Assembly (NCBI GenBank): GCA_017448245.1
Contig: JAFSLV010000039.1
Location: 1-44,669 of the forward strand
DNA length: 44,669 nt
Source: Lachnospiraceae bacterium
GTDB taxonomy: Bacteria > Bacillota > Clostridia > Lachnospirales > Lachnospiraceae
Direction of reading: 5' to 3'
This document shows positions 8,759 through 17,020 of the stretch, in pieces (the stretch's first letter is position 1; each line of letters starts with the position of its first letter). The position numbers and the translations under genes are program-made. The notes below the pieces were generated by a model. That model saw only the letters and a program-made list of their open reading frames with translations. It made no database searches and had not been told where the DNA came from.

Positions 8759-11259
8759 GTATTTTGCGGCAACTTCAGGATAAAGGACTTATTTTTGACG
8801 GCGGGATGGGATCGCTCCTGCAGGCAAAGGGGCTGCGGGCGGGAGAACTGCCGGAGGTATGGAATATCACGCGTCCGGAGGTGCTTCGGGAGATCCACGC
8901 GGAATATCTCGCGGCGGGATGCGACGTGGTGACGGCCAATACCTTCGGGGCCAATCCTTTTAAATACGCATCGCCTTCCTTTGACGGCGGGCCCGCGGGA
9001 AAAGAAGAGGACAGATATACACTGCAAGAGGTGGTCGGTGCCGCGCTTTCCCATGCGCGCTTTGCGGTATCACAGGCGGGGCACGGTTATGTCGCACTGG
9101 ACCTCGGACCTACGGGCAGGCTCCTGCAGCCGATGGGGGATCTTGCGTTTGAGGATTGCGTCGATGCGTATGCGCGGGTCGTGAGGGAAGGCGCCGGGGC
9201 CGGTGCGGATCTCATCCTGATCGAAACGATGAGTGATCTGTATGAACTCAAGGCAGCCCTCCTTGCAGCAAAAGAAAACTGCGACCTGCCGGTGATGGCA
9301 ACGGTGGCTTTTGACGCGTCGGGAAAACTGCTGACCGGCGGTACGGTACGCAGTGTGGTGGCCCTTCTGGAGGGGCTGCGCGCGGATGCGCTGGGACTCA
9401 ACTGCGGTCTCGGCCCCGCGGATATGCTGCCGATCGCAAAGGAACTGATCGCATATGCCTCCGTGCCGGTCATCATCCAGCCCAATGCCGGACTGCCGCG
9501 CGTGGAGAACGGGCGCACGGTCTATGATCTGCCGCCTTCCGACTTTGCGCGGGAGATGAAGGACGTGATTGCTGCCGGTGCGCGCGGCATCGGAGGATGC
9601 TGCGGGACGACGCCCGCGCATATTGCCGCGATGTGTGAGGTGTTGTGTCAGATGCCGCAGCAACCGGGCCTGACGGATGTCTCCGATACCGCGGCAGGCG
9701 GCGGAACCGGCATCCTGCAAGGCAACAGACACAAAACGCATACGCTCGTCACGGGATTTGCGGACGCAACGGAGATCTCGGAGGATCCCGTCATCATCGG
9801 CGAGCGCATCAATCCGACCGGCAAAAAACGCTTCCAGCAGGCGTTGAAGGAGCGGGACATGTCCTTTATCCTGCAGGAGGGGCTTGCCCAGCAGGAAGCC
9901 GGTGCCCATATTCTCGATGTCAATGTCGGGATCCCCGGCGTCGATGAGGCGTCGCTTCTGGCCGGTGTCGTACAGGAACTGCAGAGCGTGACGGAGCTTC
10001 CGCTGCAGCTCGATACGTCCGACCCCGCGGCGCTGGCCGCGGCCATGCGCATCTATAACGGAAAACCCCTGATCAATTCCGTGAACGGGAAACAGGCCTC
10101 GATGGATGCCGTCTTTCCGCTGGTACAAAAATACGGCGGTGTCGTGGTATGTCTGACACTCGATGAGCGGGGAATCCCGGAAACTGCGGAAGGACGCGTG
10201 CGGATCGCACGGCATATCGTGGAAGAGGCCGCCAAGTACGGAATAGAAAAAAAAGATCTGCTGATCGACACACTGTGTATGACGATTTCTTCCGGGGAAA
10301 AGGGTGCGATCGTGACGCTCGAAGCGCTCAGGCGCATCCGGGAGGAGCTCGGCGTCAAAACGGTGCTCGGCGTTTCCAACATCTCCTTCGGCCTGCCGGC
10401 GCGCGAAATCGTGAACGGCGTCTTTTTTGCGATGGCGCTTGAAGACGGACTGAATGCCGCAATCATGAATCCGTCGTCCGCCGAGATGAAGAAGGCGTAT
10501 CATGCGTTCCGTGCGCTGAAAGGATATGACGCACACTGTGCGGACTATATCGAAAAGTATCAATCGCCGCCGCGTAAGGCGGACGAAGGAAATCAGGCGC
10601 AACCGGGTAAAGCGGATTCTTCCGACACCGCAGCAGGAGGCGCAACCGGTCTCTTCACCGCTATCCGCAAAGGCGTAAAAGACAAGGCCGTGGAGGAGGC
10701 TGCGCACGCACTTGCGACACGTGATGCGCTCACTGTCATCCATGAAGAGATGATGCCGGCACTCGACGAGGTCGGAAGGGCGTTTGAGAAGGGCACGCTG
10801 TTTTTGCCTCAGCTCATCATGAGCGCGGAGGCGGCGAAGGCAGCCTTTGACGTCATCCGGAACGCGATGGGAGAGGGAGACGGCGGGAGCAAAAAGAAGG
10901 GTAAGATTGTCCTTGCAACGGTGAAGGGCGATATCCACGACATCGGAAAAAACATCGTAAAGGTTCTGCTCGAAAATTACAATTATGATGTCATCGATCT
11001 GGGCAAGGACGTGTCTCCGGAACAGGTGTTGGAAGCGGTACAAAAGGAAAAGGCGCCGCTCGTGGGGCTCAGTGCACTCATGACGACGACGGTACCGGCC
11101 ATGGAGGAGACGATCCGGTTGTTACACGAAAAAGCGCCGGGGGTGAAGGTGATGGTCGGCGGTGCCGTGATGACCGCGGAGTACGCAGCGCAGATCGGCG
11201 CGGATCATTACGCAAAAGACGCGATGGGAGCCGTGGCTTGTGCGCAGGAGTGCACATGA
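8755..11259 (+). CDS. metH: cobalamin-dependent methionine synthase lacking the activation domain
   Basis: MetH transfers the methyl group of 5-methyl-THF to homocysteine through cobalamin. The 834-residue product has the homocysteine domain (about 1-300) with zinc ligands C217, C282 and C283 (GGCCGTTP), a pterin domain from about 343 (IIGERINPTGKK), then B12 cap and cobalamin domains from about 650 with DIHDIGKN (D726, H728 as axial ligand, G731). It ends there, so the activation domain is supplied by the overlapping upstream gene. AAGGA precedes the ATG by about nine bases. Both interdomain linkers contain a related 17-residue insert (listed separately). The stop codon is 14 bp from the right arm of the inverted repeat. 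Confidence 0.95.
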   Translation: MSILRQLQDKGLIFDGGMGSLLQAKGLRAGELPEVWNITRPEVLREIHAEYLAAGCDVVTANTFGANPFKYASPSFDGGPAGKEEDRYTLQEVVGAALSHARFAVSQAGHGYVALDLGPTGRLLQPMGDLAFEDCVDAYARVVREGAGAGADLILIETMSDLYELKAALLAAKENCDLPVMATVAFDASGKLLTGGTVRSVVALLEGLRADALGLNCGLGPADMLPIAKELIAYASVPVIIQPNAGLPRVENGRTVYDLPPSDFAREMKDVIAAGARGIGGCCGTTPAHIAAMCEVLCQMPQQPGLTDVSDTAAGGGTGILQGNRHKTHTLVTGFADATEISEDPVIIGERINPTGKKRFQQALKERDMSFILQEGLAQQEAGAHILDVNVGIPGVDEASLLAGVVQELQSVTELPLQLDTSDPAALAAAMRIYNGKPLINSVNGKQASMDAVFPLVQKYGGVVVCLTLDERGIPETAEGRVRIARHIVEEAAKYGIEKKDLLIDTLCMTISSGEKGAIVTLEALRRIREELGVKTVLGVSNISFGLPAREIVNGVFFAMALEDGLNAAIMNPSSAEMKKAYHAFRALKGYDAHCADYIEKYQSPPRKADEGNQAQPGKADSSDTAAGGATGLFTAIRKGVKDKAVEEAAHALATRDALTVIHEEMMPALDEVGRAFEKGTLFLPQLIMSAEAAKAAFDVIRNAMGEGDGGSKKKGKIVLATVKGDIHDIGKNIVKVLLENYNYDVIDLGKDVSPEQVLEAVQKEKAPLVGLSALMTTTVPAMEETIRLLHEKAPGVKVMVGGAVMTAEYAAQIGADHYAKDAMGAVACAQECT
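9661..9710 (+). repeat. linker repeat copy 1 in metH
   Basis: A 50-bp segment beginning CAACCGGG and ending AACCGG encodes QPGLTDVSDTAAGGGTG at the junction of the homocysteine and pterin domains (residues 303-319). It aligns without gaps to 10600-10649 at 38 of 50 bases and 13 of 17 residues, in the same frame. Confidence 0.75.
10600..10649 (+). repeat. linker repeat copy 2 in metH
   Basis: This 50-bp segment encodes QPGKADSSDTAAGGATG (residues 616-632) at the junction of the pterin and B12 cap domains. The flank at 10570-10600 carries a further partial repeat (CCGCGTAAGGCGGA against CCGGGTAAAGCGGA), so the linker looks built from a short unit. Confidence 0.75.
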
Positions 11260-11273
11260 GATCTGTCCCTGCT

Positions 11274-11310
11274 GACCGGAAACAGGCCGGTGAGAACCGT
11301 CCCCTTTGGC
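11274..11310 (-). repeat. right arm of the inverted repeat flanking the metH cassette
   Basis: Read on the reverse strand this begins GCCAAAGGGGACGGTTCTCA and matches 8060-8096 at 35 of 37 positions. It fills the space between metH and the convergent hydrolase gene, ending on the base before that gene's stop codon. Inside it ACCGG (11275-11279) pairs with CCGGT (11287-11291). An AGGGACAGATCTC-like continuation (reverse strand, 11260-11272) parallels the second GGGGACGGTTC of the left side. It has no T run, so a terminator role is unproven. Confidence 0.85.
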
Positions 11311-11937
11311 TTATGTGTCGCTTGAGAGGAAGGCGGCGGTGAGTTTCATGACCCGGGAGAGGATGGAGATGTCTTTGAGCGCGTCGCCGGTTTCGAGGGA
11401 GTGATTGGCGCCTTCAAAGACATGGAAGCGAAGGCCGTGCTCCTTCATGGCGAGGGAGAGTGGTCCGGTACGGACATAGTTGTCGCGGGTGCCGTGAAAA
11501 GCGATCGCATCGGATACGCCGGCAAGGGGGGTCTCCTCGAGCGGCGTATAGAGTACGTGACGGACCCTGCGGTCAAGCGAGGAAGCAAAATCACACGCGA
11601 CCGCGGTGCCGACGGATTTGGAGATAAAAAGGAGCTCCCCGTTCTCCCTGACCGGTATCGCGCGAAGCAGCTCTTTTGTCTGCGCAAGCGCCAGATCCAT
11701 CAGTTCTTTTCTGCCTCTTGTATTGGTCTTGCGGATCTCCTCGGGGAATCCCCGGTAATGGACTTCTCTGATCACATAGCCGTGCGCACGCGCAAGCGAG
11801 GCCGCATAATAGAGCAGCGGCTTGTCCGTGCGATAGCCGATGCCGGGAAAAATCACGGCGAGCTTTTTTGCGCGCTCCGCCCCGGGTTCGTTGTCATAAG
11901 AAGCGAGCAGCTGTTCCTTGGTTTTTTCCGGTGTCAT
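11311..11937 (-). CDS. alpha/beta hydrolase family protein
   Basis: A 208-residue cytosolic protein with the alpha/beta hydrolase pattern: early strand LAVIFPGIGY, nucleophile elbow LLFISKSVGTAVA, a late AIAFHGTRDNYV strand with the probable acid and FEGANHSLE with the probable catalytic histidine. The elbow is SKSVG rather than GxSxG, meaning the first glycine is replaced by serine, which is seen in some short serine hydrolases. Substrate unknown. It reads away from metH on the opposite strand and lies 44 bp after the diguanylate cyclase gene, so the two may be co-transcribed. Confidence 0.75.
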   Translation of the reverse strand: MTPEKTKEQLLASYDNEPGAERAKKLAVIFPGIGYRTDKPLLYYAASLARAHGYVIREVHYRGFPEEIRKTNTRGRKELMDLALAQTKELLRAIPVRENGELLFISKSVGTAVACDFASSLDRRVRHVLYTPLEETPLAGVSDAIAFHGTRDNYVRTGPLSLAMKEHGLRFHVFEGANHSLETGDALKDISILSRVMKLTAAFLSSDT

Positions 11938-11981
11938 GCATCCATCTTATCACAAAAAGGACACAAATACTGTTGCAAATG

Positions 11982-13733
11982 TTACTTTCTTCCGGCAATG
12001 ACCACACAGTTCTTGCCGCCCTCCTTGGCGGCATAGAGCGCCTTGTCCACATCCTGGTAGACCGCATGGCGGTCGGCGTAGAGGGTGCTGTCCGCGATCC
12101 CGATGGAAATCGTGAGCTTTGTGACCTTTTCAAAGGTAAAGGCCTCGATCGAGGCGCGCAGTTTTTCCGCGATCTGCTCCGCGCGCTCCATGCCTTCGTC
12201 CGGCAGGATGATCATGAATTCCTCACCGCCCCACCGTCCGGTAGCCACATCCCTGATTCCGCGCACGCTGCGGCGGATAAGACCGCTGACCTCCTGCAGT
12301 ACGACGTCGCCGGTCGTATGTCCGTAGGTGTCGTTGATCACCTTGAAATCATCGAGATCCGCCATGATCATCGAAAACGAAATCCCTTCTTCCTGCCATT
12401 CCGTAAGAATCCGGTTCGTTTCGCGGCGGTTTAAGAGCCCCGTCAGCTCGTCCGTCGTCGCAAGCAGATGCAGCTGGCGGTTGGTATCGAGGAGCTCCTG
12501 CATGGCGACATTGATGAAATGCGCCATTCTGCGCACCATGCTGGTCTGCTGGTTGTTGATGACGGACTCCACATCCGAGAAAGGAAGCTTTAACATCTCC
12601 TGCGGATCCGGCGCACCCTCGCGCATGCCGATCGTCAGGAGCGTCGCGTTAAAGTGCACGAGCTCCCCGTTCACGCGCAGGATCTCGCCGCCCGTAAAAC
12701 AGCCGGCGGTCGGCGCAAGGCGTTCAAACGGCTCGAGTTCCCGGTTGATACTCGTCTTCCAGAAGACCTTGCGCGTCGCGCAGTTATAGAGTCTGACGTA
12801 TTCCGGATGGAAGCGCTCGAGATGGCTGCGCACCTCATAGATCTCGCCCAGGATCGTCGGAATATCCCCGTAGGAAAGATAGAGCGTATCCCCCTCTTTG
12901 ACGCTCGCGACAAGGGAAAGCGACCCGTCCGGCAGGGAATAGTACGGCATCCGCAGCATGTACGTATCGTTGACATAGCGCAGGAACGGAAATTCAAAGG
13001 CGTTTTCGAAAAACTTTTCGTCGTTGGGAATCTGCAGATATTTGTCATAGACCGCAAGGGCGGGTTTCCCGTCGATCTCGTTTAACACCTTGCCGTTGGC
13101 GCGGGTGACACGCATCGGCACACCCATCGGCTTCCAGCCGATCGCATAGTCCGTCGAGATATGAAAATCACTGCCGGCATACGTGATGACGATGACGGTG
13201 AGGTTGTCGAGGTTATCTCCCGTAAACAAAAACTTTGGCTTTTCCGCTTCATACGAATACGGCACCGCACCGAAGATCTTGACGCGCGGCGAACACAGAT
13301 TGATATGCGCAAACATGGAGGTCGAGGAGATGTGCCAGCTGTCGACCAGAAGCTCCACCCCTTTGACCGCTTCCTTGTGATCGATCAGCTGCCGTATCGC
13401 ATCGCCGTAGGTCTCCTCTTCGCCGGCGCGCACGTGATAGCTCTTGACGCAGACTTCCGTCGAATGAAAGACGCTGATCACGATCAGGATCGAGCGCCGG
13501 CACGTCTGGCCTCTGTCGATCTCTCCGCCGGAGGTAATGCCGACGATCATGGCATCCGGCAGGTCCTTTTTGATACCGCCGATGATGCGGCCGATCCGGT
13601 CGCGTTCGGGGTAGCCGGAATACACGTGCACAAGCACGCTCTTTGCCGGATGCTCTTTCAGATATTCGACCGCGTCCTTTAAACCTTCCGCAATCTCGAC
13701 GCTGTCTTGTATTTCAAAGGAAAATTCCTTCAT
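11982..13733 (-). CDS. FIST-domain diguanylate cyclase
   Basis: A 583-residue soluble protein joining a FIST sensory module (FIST_N about residues 35-225, FIST_C about 240-390) to a GGDEF domain (about 420-583). FIST domains are proposed to bind small ligands such as amino acids. The cyclase signature is GGEEF (502-506), a form compatible with activity, in GRWGGEEFMIILPDEG. The inhibitory RxxD site is not at its usual place: the residues before GGEEF read IRDVATGRW, so product inhibition may be absent. No transmembrane segment is evident. GGAGGG sits seven bases before the ATG. The substrate sensed is unknown. Confidence 0.85.
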   Translation of the reverse strand: MKEFSFEIQDSVEIAEGLKDAVEYLKEHPAKSVLVHVYSGYPERDRIGRIIGGIKKDLPDAMIVGITSGGEIDRGQTCRRSILIVISVFHSTEVCVKSYHVRAGEEETYGDAIRQLIDHKEAVKGVELLVDSWHISSTSMFAHINLCSPRVKIFGAVPYSYEAEKPKFLFTGDNLDNLTVIVITYAGSDFHISTDYAIGWKPMGVPMRVTRANGKVLNEIDGKPALAVYDKYLQIPNDEKFFENAFEFPFLRYVNDTYMLRMPYYSLPDGSLSLVASVKEGDTLYLSYGDIPTILGEIYEVRSHLERFHPEYVRLYNCATRKVFWKTSINRELEPFERLAPTAGCFTGGEILRVNGELVHFNATLLTIGMREGAPDPQEMLKLPFSDVESVINNQQTSMVRRMAHFINVAMQELLDTNRQLHLLATTDELTGLLNRRETNRILTEWQEEGISFSMIMADLDDFKVINDTYGHTTGDVVLQEVSGLIRRSVRGIRDVATGRWGGEEFMIILPDEGMERAEQIAEKLRASIEAFTFEKVTKLTISIGIADSTLYADRHAVYQDVDKALYAAKEGGKNCVVIAGRK

Positions 13734-13850
13734 AAGGAAACCCTCCGTCCGCTATCTGCCTGCATTTCGGGTATACGTCTATACTATATCGGCAAAACGG
13801 GCGCGCTTCTTTAGTGCCGCCCGGGAGTGTCCCAAAACCTCAAAATATGG

Positions 13851-13890
13851 TATGATAGGGGTACTTGTACCACAAGAGAAGGGAGTCATC
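13851..13890 (+). promoter_or_regulatory. promoter -10 and ribosome site for the DUF2130 gene
   Basis: TATGAT (13851-13856) is a good -10 box; no convincing -35 box lies 17 bp upstream. A small perfect dyad GGTAC-TT-GTACC covers 13859-13870, about where transcription would begin. GAAGGGAG precedes the ATG at 13891. The rest of the divergent gap 13734-13850 shows TATA-rich sequence facing the diguanylate cyclase gene but no clear box pair. Confidence 0.35.
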
Positions 13891-15138
13891 ATGCAGGAAA
13901 TCAAGTGTCCCAAATGCGGCGAGGTCTTTGCGGTCGACGAGAGCGGTTATGCCGCGATCCTGAAGCAGGTGCGTGACAGGGAATTTGACCGGGAGGTCAG
14001 GGAGCGTCATGCGCAGTACGAGGAGGAAAAAGAGGCGGCGCTGCGGACGCAGGAAGCAAAGGCCGGTGCGGACCTCGCACAGGCGCTTGCGAAAAAGGAC
14101 GCGGAGATCGCACGGCTGCAGATGCAGATCGGAACGGCAGACAGGGACCGGGAGCTTGCCGTGACCAGGGCCGTTGCCGCACAGGAAAAAGAACTCTCTT
14201 CCCTGAAGGAACAGATCGCGATTCTCAAAGGATCCGCGGAAAGCGCCGAAAAAGAGCAGAAACTCAGGGAACAGAGCGCAAAGGAGCGCTTTGAGGAACG
14301 CTTAAAGGAAAAGGACGAACAGATCGCCTATTACCGCGACCTCAAGACAAAGATGAGCACCAAAATGGTCGGCGAGACACTCGAGGTGCATTGCGAAAAC
14401 GAATTTAACAGGATCCGCGCCGCGGCGTTTCCGGGTGCCTATTTCGAAAAGGACAACGATGCACGCACGGGTTCCAAGGGGGATTATATCTTCCGCGAGG
14501 AGGCCGCGGACGGCACGGAAATCATCTCGATTATGTTTGAGATGAAAAACGAGACGGACTCGGGCTCCGTCAAGCATAAAAACGAGGAATTCTTTAAGGA
14601 ACTCGACAGGGACCGGCGCGAGAAAAACTGCGAGTACGCGGTACTCGTGACGCTTTTGGAACCCGACAGCGATCTCTATAACGCGGGCATTGTCGATGTC
14701 TCCCACCGCTATCCCAAAATGTATGTGGTAAGACCGCAGTTTTTCATTCCGATCATCACGCTCTTAAGAAATGCCGCGCAGCAGGCACTTACCGCAAAGC
14801 AGGAGCTTGCGCTGGTGCGCAAACAGCATCTGGATATCGCGCGCTTTGAAGAAAATATGGAAGACTTTAAAAAGGGCTTTGCACGTAACTATGAGCTCGC
14901 AAGCCGCAGGTTTCAGACGGCGATCGACGAGATCGACAAGACGATCGATCATCTGAGAAAGACCAAAGAAGCGCTTTTGTCCTCCGAAAACAATCTCCGC
15001 CTTGCCAACAACAAGGCGGAGGAGCTGACCATCAAGAAACTCACAAAGGGTGCGCCCGGGATGCTCGAGCGCTTTGAGGCGCTAAAGGAAGAAAAGTCGG
15101 CCACGGAAGATAACAAAGAAGAAAACGACGCGGATTAA
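13891..15138 (+). CDS. DUF2130 family protein, probable PD-(D/E)XK nuclease fold with coiled coil
   Basis: A 415-residue protein. It opens with a single CPKCG knuckle (C6, C9), continues as a long charged coiled coil (about residues 25-155) and then enters a conserved domain with STKMVGETLEVHCENEFN, D198 (KGDYIF) and E217-M-K219 (MFEMKNE). The spacing D-E-x-K fits the PD-(D/E)XK nuclease superfamily, which I infer; catalysis is unproven. A second helical part closes the protein. The start 13 codons into the open frame is chosen for AAGGGAG just upstream. Its stop codon overlaps that of the convergent DUF4867 gene. Confidence 0.75.
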   Translation: MQEIKCPKCGEVFAVDESGYAAILKQVRDREFDREVRERHAQYEEEKEAALRTQEAKAGADLAQALAKKDAEIARLQMQIGTADRDRELAVTRAVAAQEKELSSLKEQIAILKGSAESAEKEQKLREQSAKERFEERLKEKDEQIAYYRDLKTKMSTKMVGETLEVHCENEFNRIRAAAFPGAYFEKDNDARTGSKGDYIFREEAADGTEIISIMFEMKNETDSGSVKHKNEEFFKELDRDRREKNCEYAVLVTLLEPDSDLYNAGIVDVSHRYPKMYVVRPQFFIPIITLLRNAAQQALTAKQELALVRKQHLDIARFEENMEDFKKGFARNYELASRRFQTAIDEIDKTIDHLRKTKEALLSSENNLRLANNKAEELTIKKLTKGAPGMLERFEALKEEKSATEDNKEENDAD

Positions 15139-15800
15139 ATCAGCACGCGCAGATTATCTCCCGTAATACCGGTAAAGGCACCGTTTCCGGCCTGCGGCGA
15201 ATCCGGATGGCAAACGAGCCATTTGCCGCGCATCCATAACATCTTTTCTTCGCCTTCCGCGCCCGTGTCCACATGATCGAGCGGTGTGTTGACGTCACGC
15301 GCAAGAACCACCAGACAACGGAATCCTTCGTCCGAGATGCGGCACGGCGCAAAGTGCAGCGTCAAAGGATGCACCTCGATGAGGAGTGCGGGCGGCAGAT
15401 AAAAGGCCCGTACGCTTGCGGAGTCGATCCGTCCGTCCCGAAAGTCAGAGGGCAGTGCGAGCAGAAGAACCAGTCCCGTCGTCGTGCAGTTGATTTCCGG
15501 GCATTTGTGGTATTCGAGCGCGTTGAGCCGGTCGCCCCGCCCGTTGCAAAAGCCTGCCTGATACGGCATGCCGCCAAAGACGCGGTGCGCAACATCCCCA
15601 ATGGAGGGAAGCGAAAAAAGCGTATCGTCCGATGCAACATACCGGTTGCCTTCTTCCGGAATCTCCGTGCCGCCGAGCGCCGAAAGGATCGCATCGTCCG
15701 CACGGGAGAGCACGCGACCGTAGGGCAAAAACGCTTCCTCCTCCACGCTGTGTATCGTCAGATGCGGATTCTTAGCCTTAAGTCTGTCAAGCGTCATCAT
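15135..15800 (-). CDS. DUF4867 family protein, last gene of the sulfoquinovose operon
   Basis: A 221-residue soluble protein of the DUF4867 type, marked by the cluster ALEYHKCPEINCT. The histidine, cysteines and glutamate suggest metal binding, and the region rich in beta-strands (GLVLLLALP, LLIEVHPLTLHFAP) suggests a cupin-like fold. Its start overlaps the ROK regulator stop by 4 bp (ATGATGA) with GAGGAGG nine bases upstream, so it belongs to the catabolic operon. I recall DUF4867 genes from other Firmicute sulfoquinovose clusters. A role as sugar mutarotase, isomerase helper or lyase is possible, but the sequence does not decide. Confidence 0.75.
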   Translation of the reverse strand: MMTLDRLKAKNPHLTIHSVEEEAFLPYGRVLSRADDAILSALGGTEIPEEGNRYVASDDTLFSLPSIGDVAHRVFGGMPYQAGFCNGRGDRLNALEYHKCPEINCTTTGLVLLLALPSDFRDGRIDSASVRAFYLPPALLIEVHPLTLHFAPCRISDEGFRCLVVLARDVNTPLDHVDTGAEGEEKMLWMRGKWLVCHPDSPQAGNGAFTGITGDNLRVLI

Positions 15801-17020
15801 GCAGGCATGCCTCCTCTGTTAAAAAATGCCCTGACCGCAAGGAGCGGCGCCGCGCACTCGTCGAGCGCGAGATTGTAGCGGCTCTTTTCGATCATCACCA
15901 TATGTCCCGCGTCCACGCCCTCCTGCATCTCGCTGAAGAGCTTGGCCAGATAATAATTATTTTCAAAGAGCCTGCCGTAGAGCACGATCTTTTTGGGATC
16001 GACCAGGTAGATCACGCTCTTTAAGGCCTGCCCGAGCGCCGTGACGGCATGCTCGACGATCGAAGCGATTGCGGCGTCTCCCTGGGCGGCGGCTTCGAGC
16101 ACGTCCTCGAGGGTGAGTTCCTCCACATCCCGTCCTTCGAGCCGCTGGTACAGGAGCGGTGTCTTTTCGGGAGAGCAGATCGCAAGCGCCTCCTCCCGGA
16201 TCGCACCGGGCGCGGCGATCGTTTCGAGGCATCCGCTCTTTCCGCAGGAGCAGGGCTTGCCGCCCCGTTTGATGACGGGGATGTGTCCGATCTCCGCGCA
16301 CTGTGCCGAGCACCCTCTCCATACCTCGTTATTGATCGTCATCGACGCGCCGATGCCGTATTCGCAGCGCAGGAAAAACTGCGACGGCAGATCGGTGTCG
16401 CGCGACAGAAAGAGCTGTGCCGCAAAGAGCGCACGTACGTTGTTGGCCATGACCGTGGGCAGATGCGTATAGTGTTCGACGCGCTCGCGTAAAGGATAGT
16501 ATTCCGTATCGAGTGCGCCGTGCGAGTTGCGCACGCTCTGCGCATCGAGCGTGGTGGTACCGCGGACGGCAACGCCGACACCGAGGATCTCTTCGTTTTT
16601 CAGACCCTGCTTGTGAACGAGGGTCATCAGACGCGTACACAGATGCTTGACGGTCTTTTCCGCGGGCGCTCTTTCTTCGAGTGCGAGCGTTTCGGAAAAG
16701 AGTACGCTGCCGTCGAGACGCACGGCACTGAGAATGGCCTGCCGCAGATGGATAAAGATCCCGAGGGTGCAGCCGGCCTGTTCGTTGATCTCGACGAGGA
16801 TTTCCCGGCGTCCTGCGCCTCCGTGCGAAAGCACCGTCCCCTCCCGCACGATGCCGTCCTCGATCATCTCGCTGACGATCTTGGTGATCGCGGCAGGGGT
16901 GAGCTTCATGTGCTCCGCAAGACGCTTTCTGGACATCGCACCCATCTCATGGAGAGTGCGCAGGGCGGCCGAACGGTTCTTTCTTTTGACATCCATCATG
17001 TTGTCGCCTTCAAAATTCAT
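15797..17020 (-). CDS. ROK family transcriptional repressor
   Basis: A 407-residue regulator with an N-terminal winged helix-turn-helix (SRKRLAEHMKLTPAAITKIV, residues 30-49) and a ROK sugar-sensing domain. The zinc site CSCGKSGCLE (257-266) and EIGH (243-246) are intact. ROK repressors leave DNA when a sugar or sugar derivative binds. It is embedded in the operon with 4-bp overlaps on both sides, and the paired AT-rich palindromes at 21281-21305 and 24870-24894 are the natural candidates for its operator. The inducer is probably sulfoquinovose or sulfofructose (inference). Confidence 0.88.
   Translation of the reverse strand: MNFEGDNMMDVKRKNRSAALRTLHEMGAMSRKRLAEHMKLTPAAITKIVSEMIEDGIVREGTVLSHGGAGRREILVEINEQAGCTLGIFIHLRQAILSAVRLDGSVLFSETLALEERAPAEKTVKHLCTRLMTLVHKQGLKNEEILGVGVAVRGTTTLDAQSVRNSHGALDTEYYPLRERVEHYTHLPTVMANNVRALFAAQLFLSRDTDLPSQFFLRCEYGIGASMTINNEVWRGCSAQCAEIGHIPVIKRGGKPCSCGKSGCLETIAAPGAIREEALAICSPEKTPLLYQRLEGRDVEELTLEDVLEAAAQGDAAIASIVEHAVTALGQALKSVIYLVDPKKIVLYGRLFENNYYLAKLFSEMQEGVDAGHMVMIEKSRYNLALDECAAPLLAVRAFFNRGGMPA

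Noticed and set aside
9070-11043. 657-codon open frame antisense to metH
   Set aside because: Arginine- and histidine-rich composition with no domain; the forward frame has all MetH motifs.
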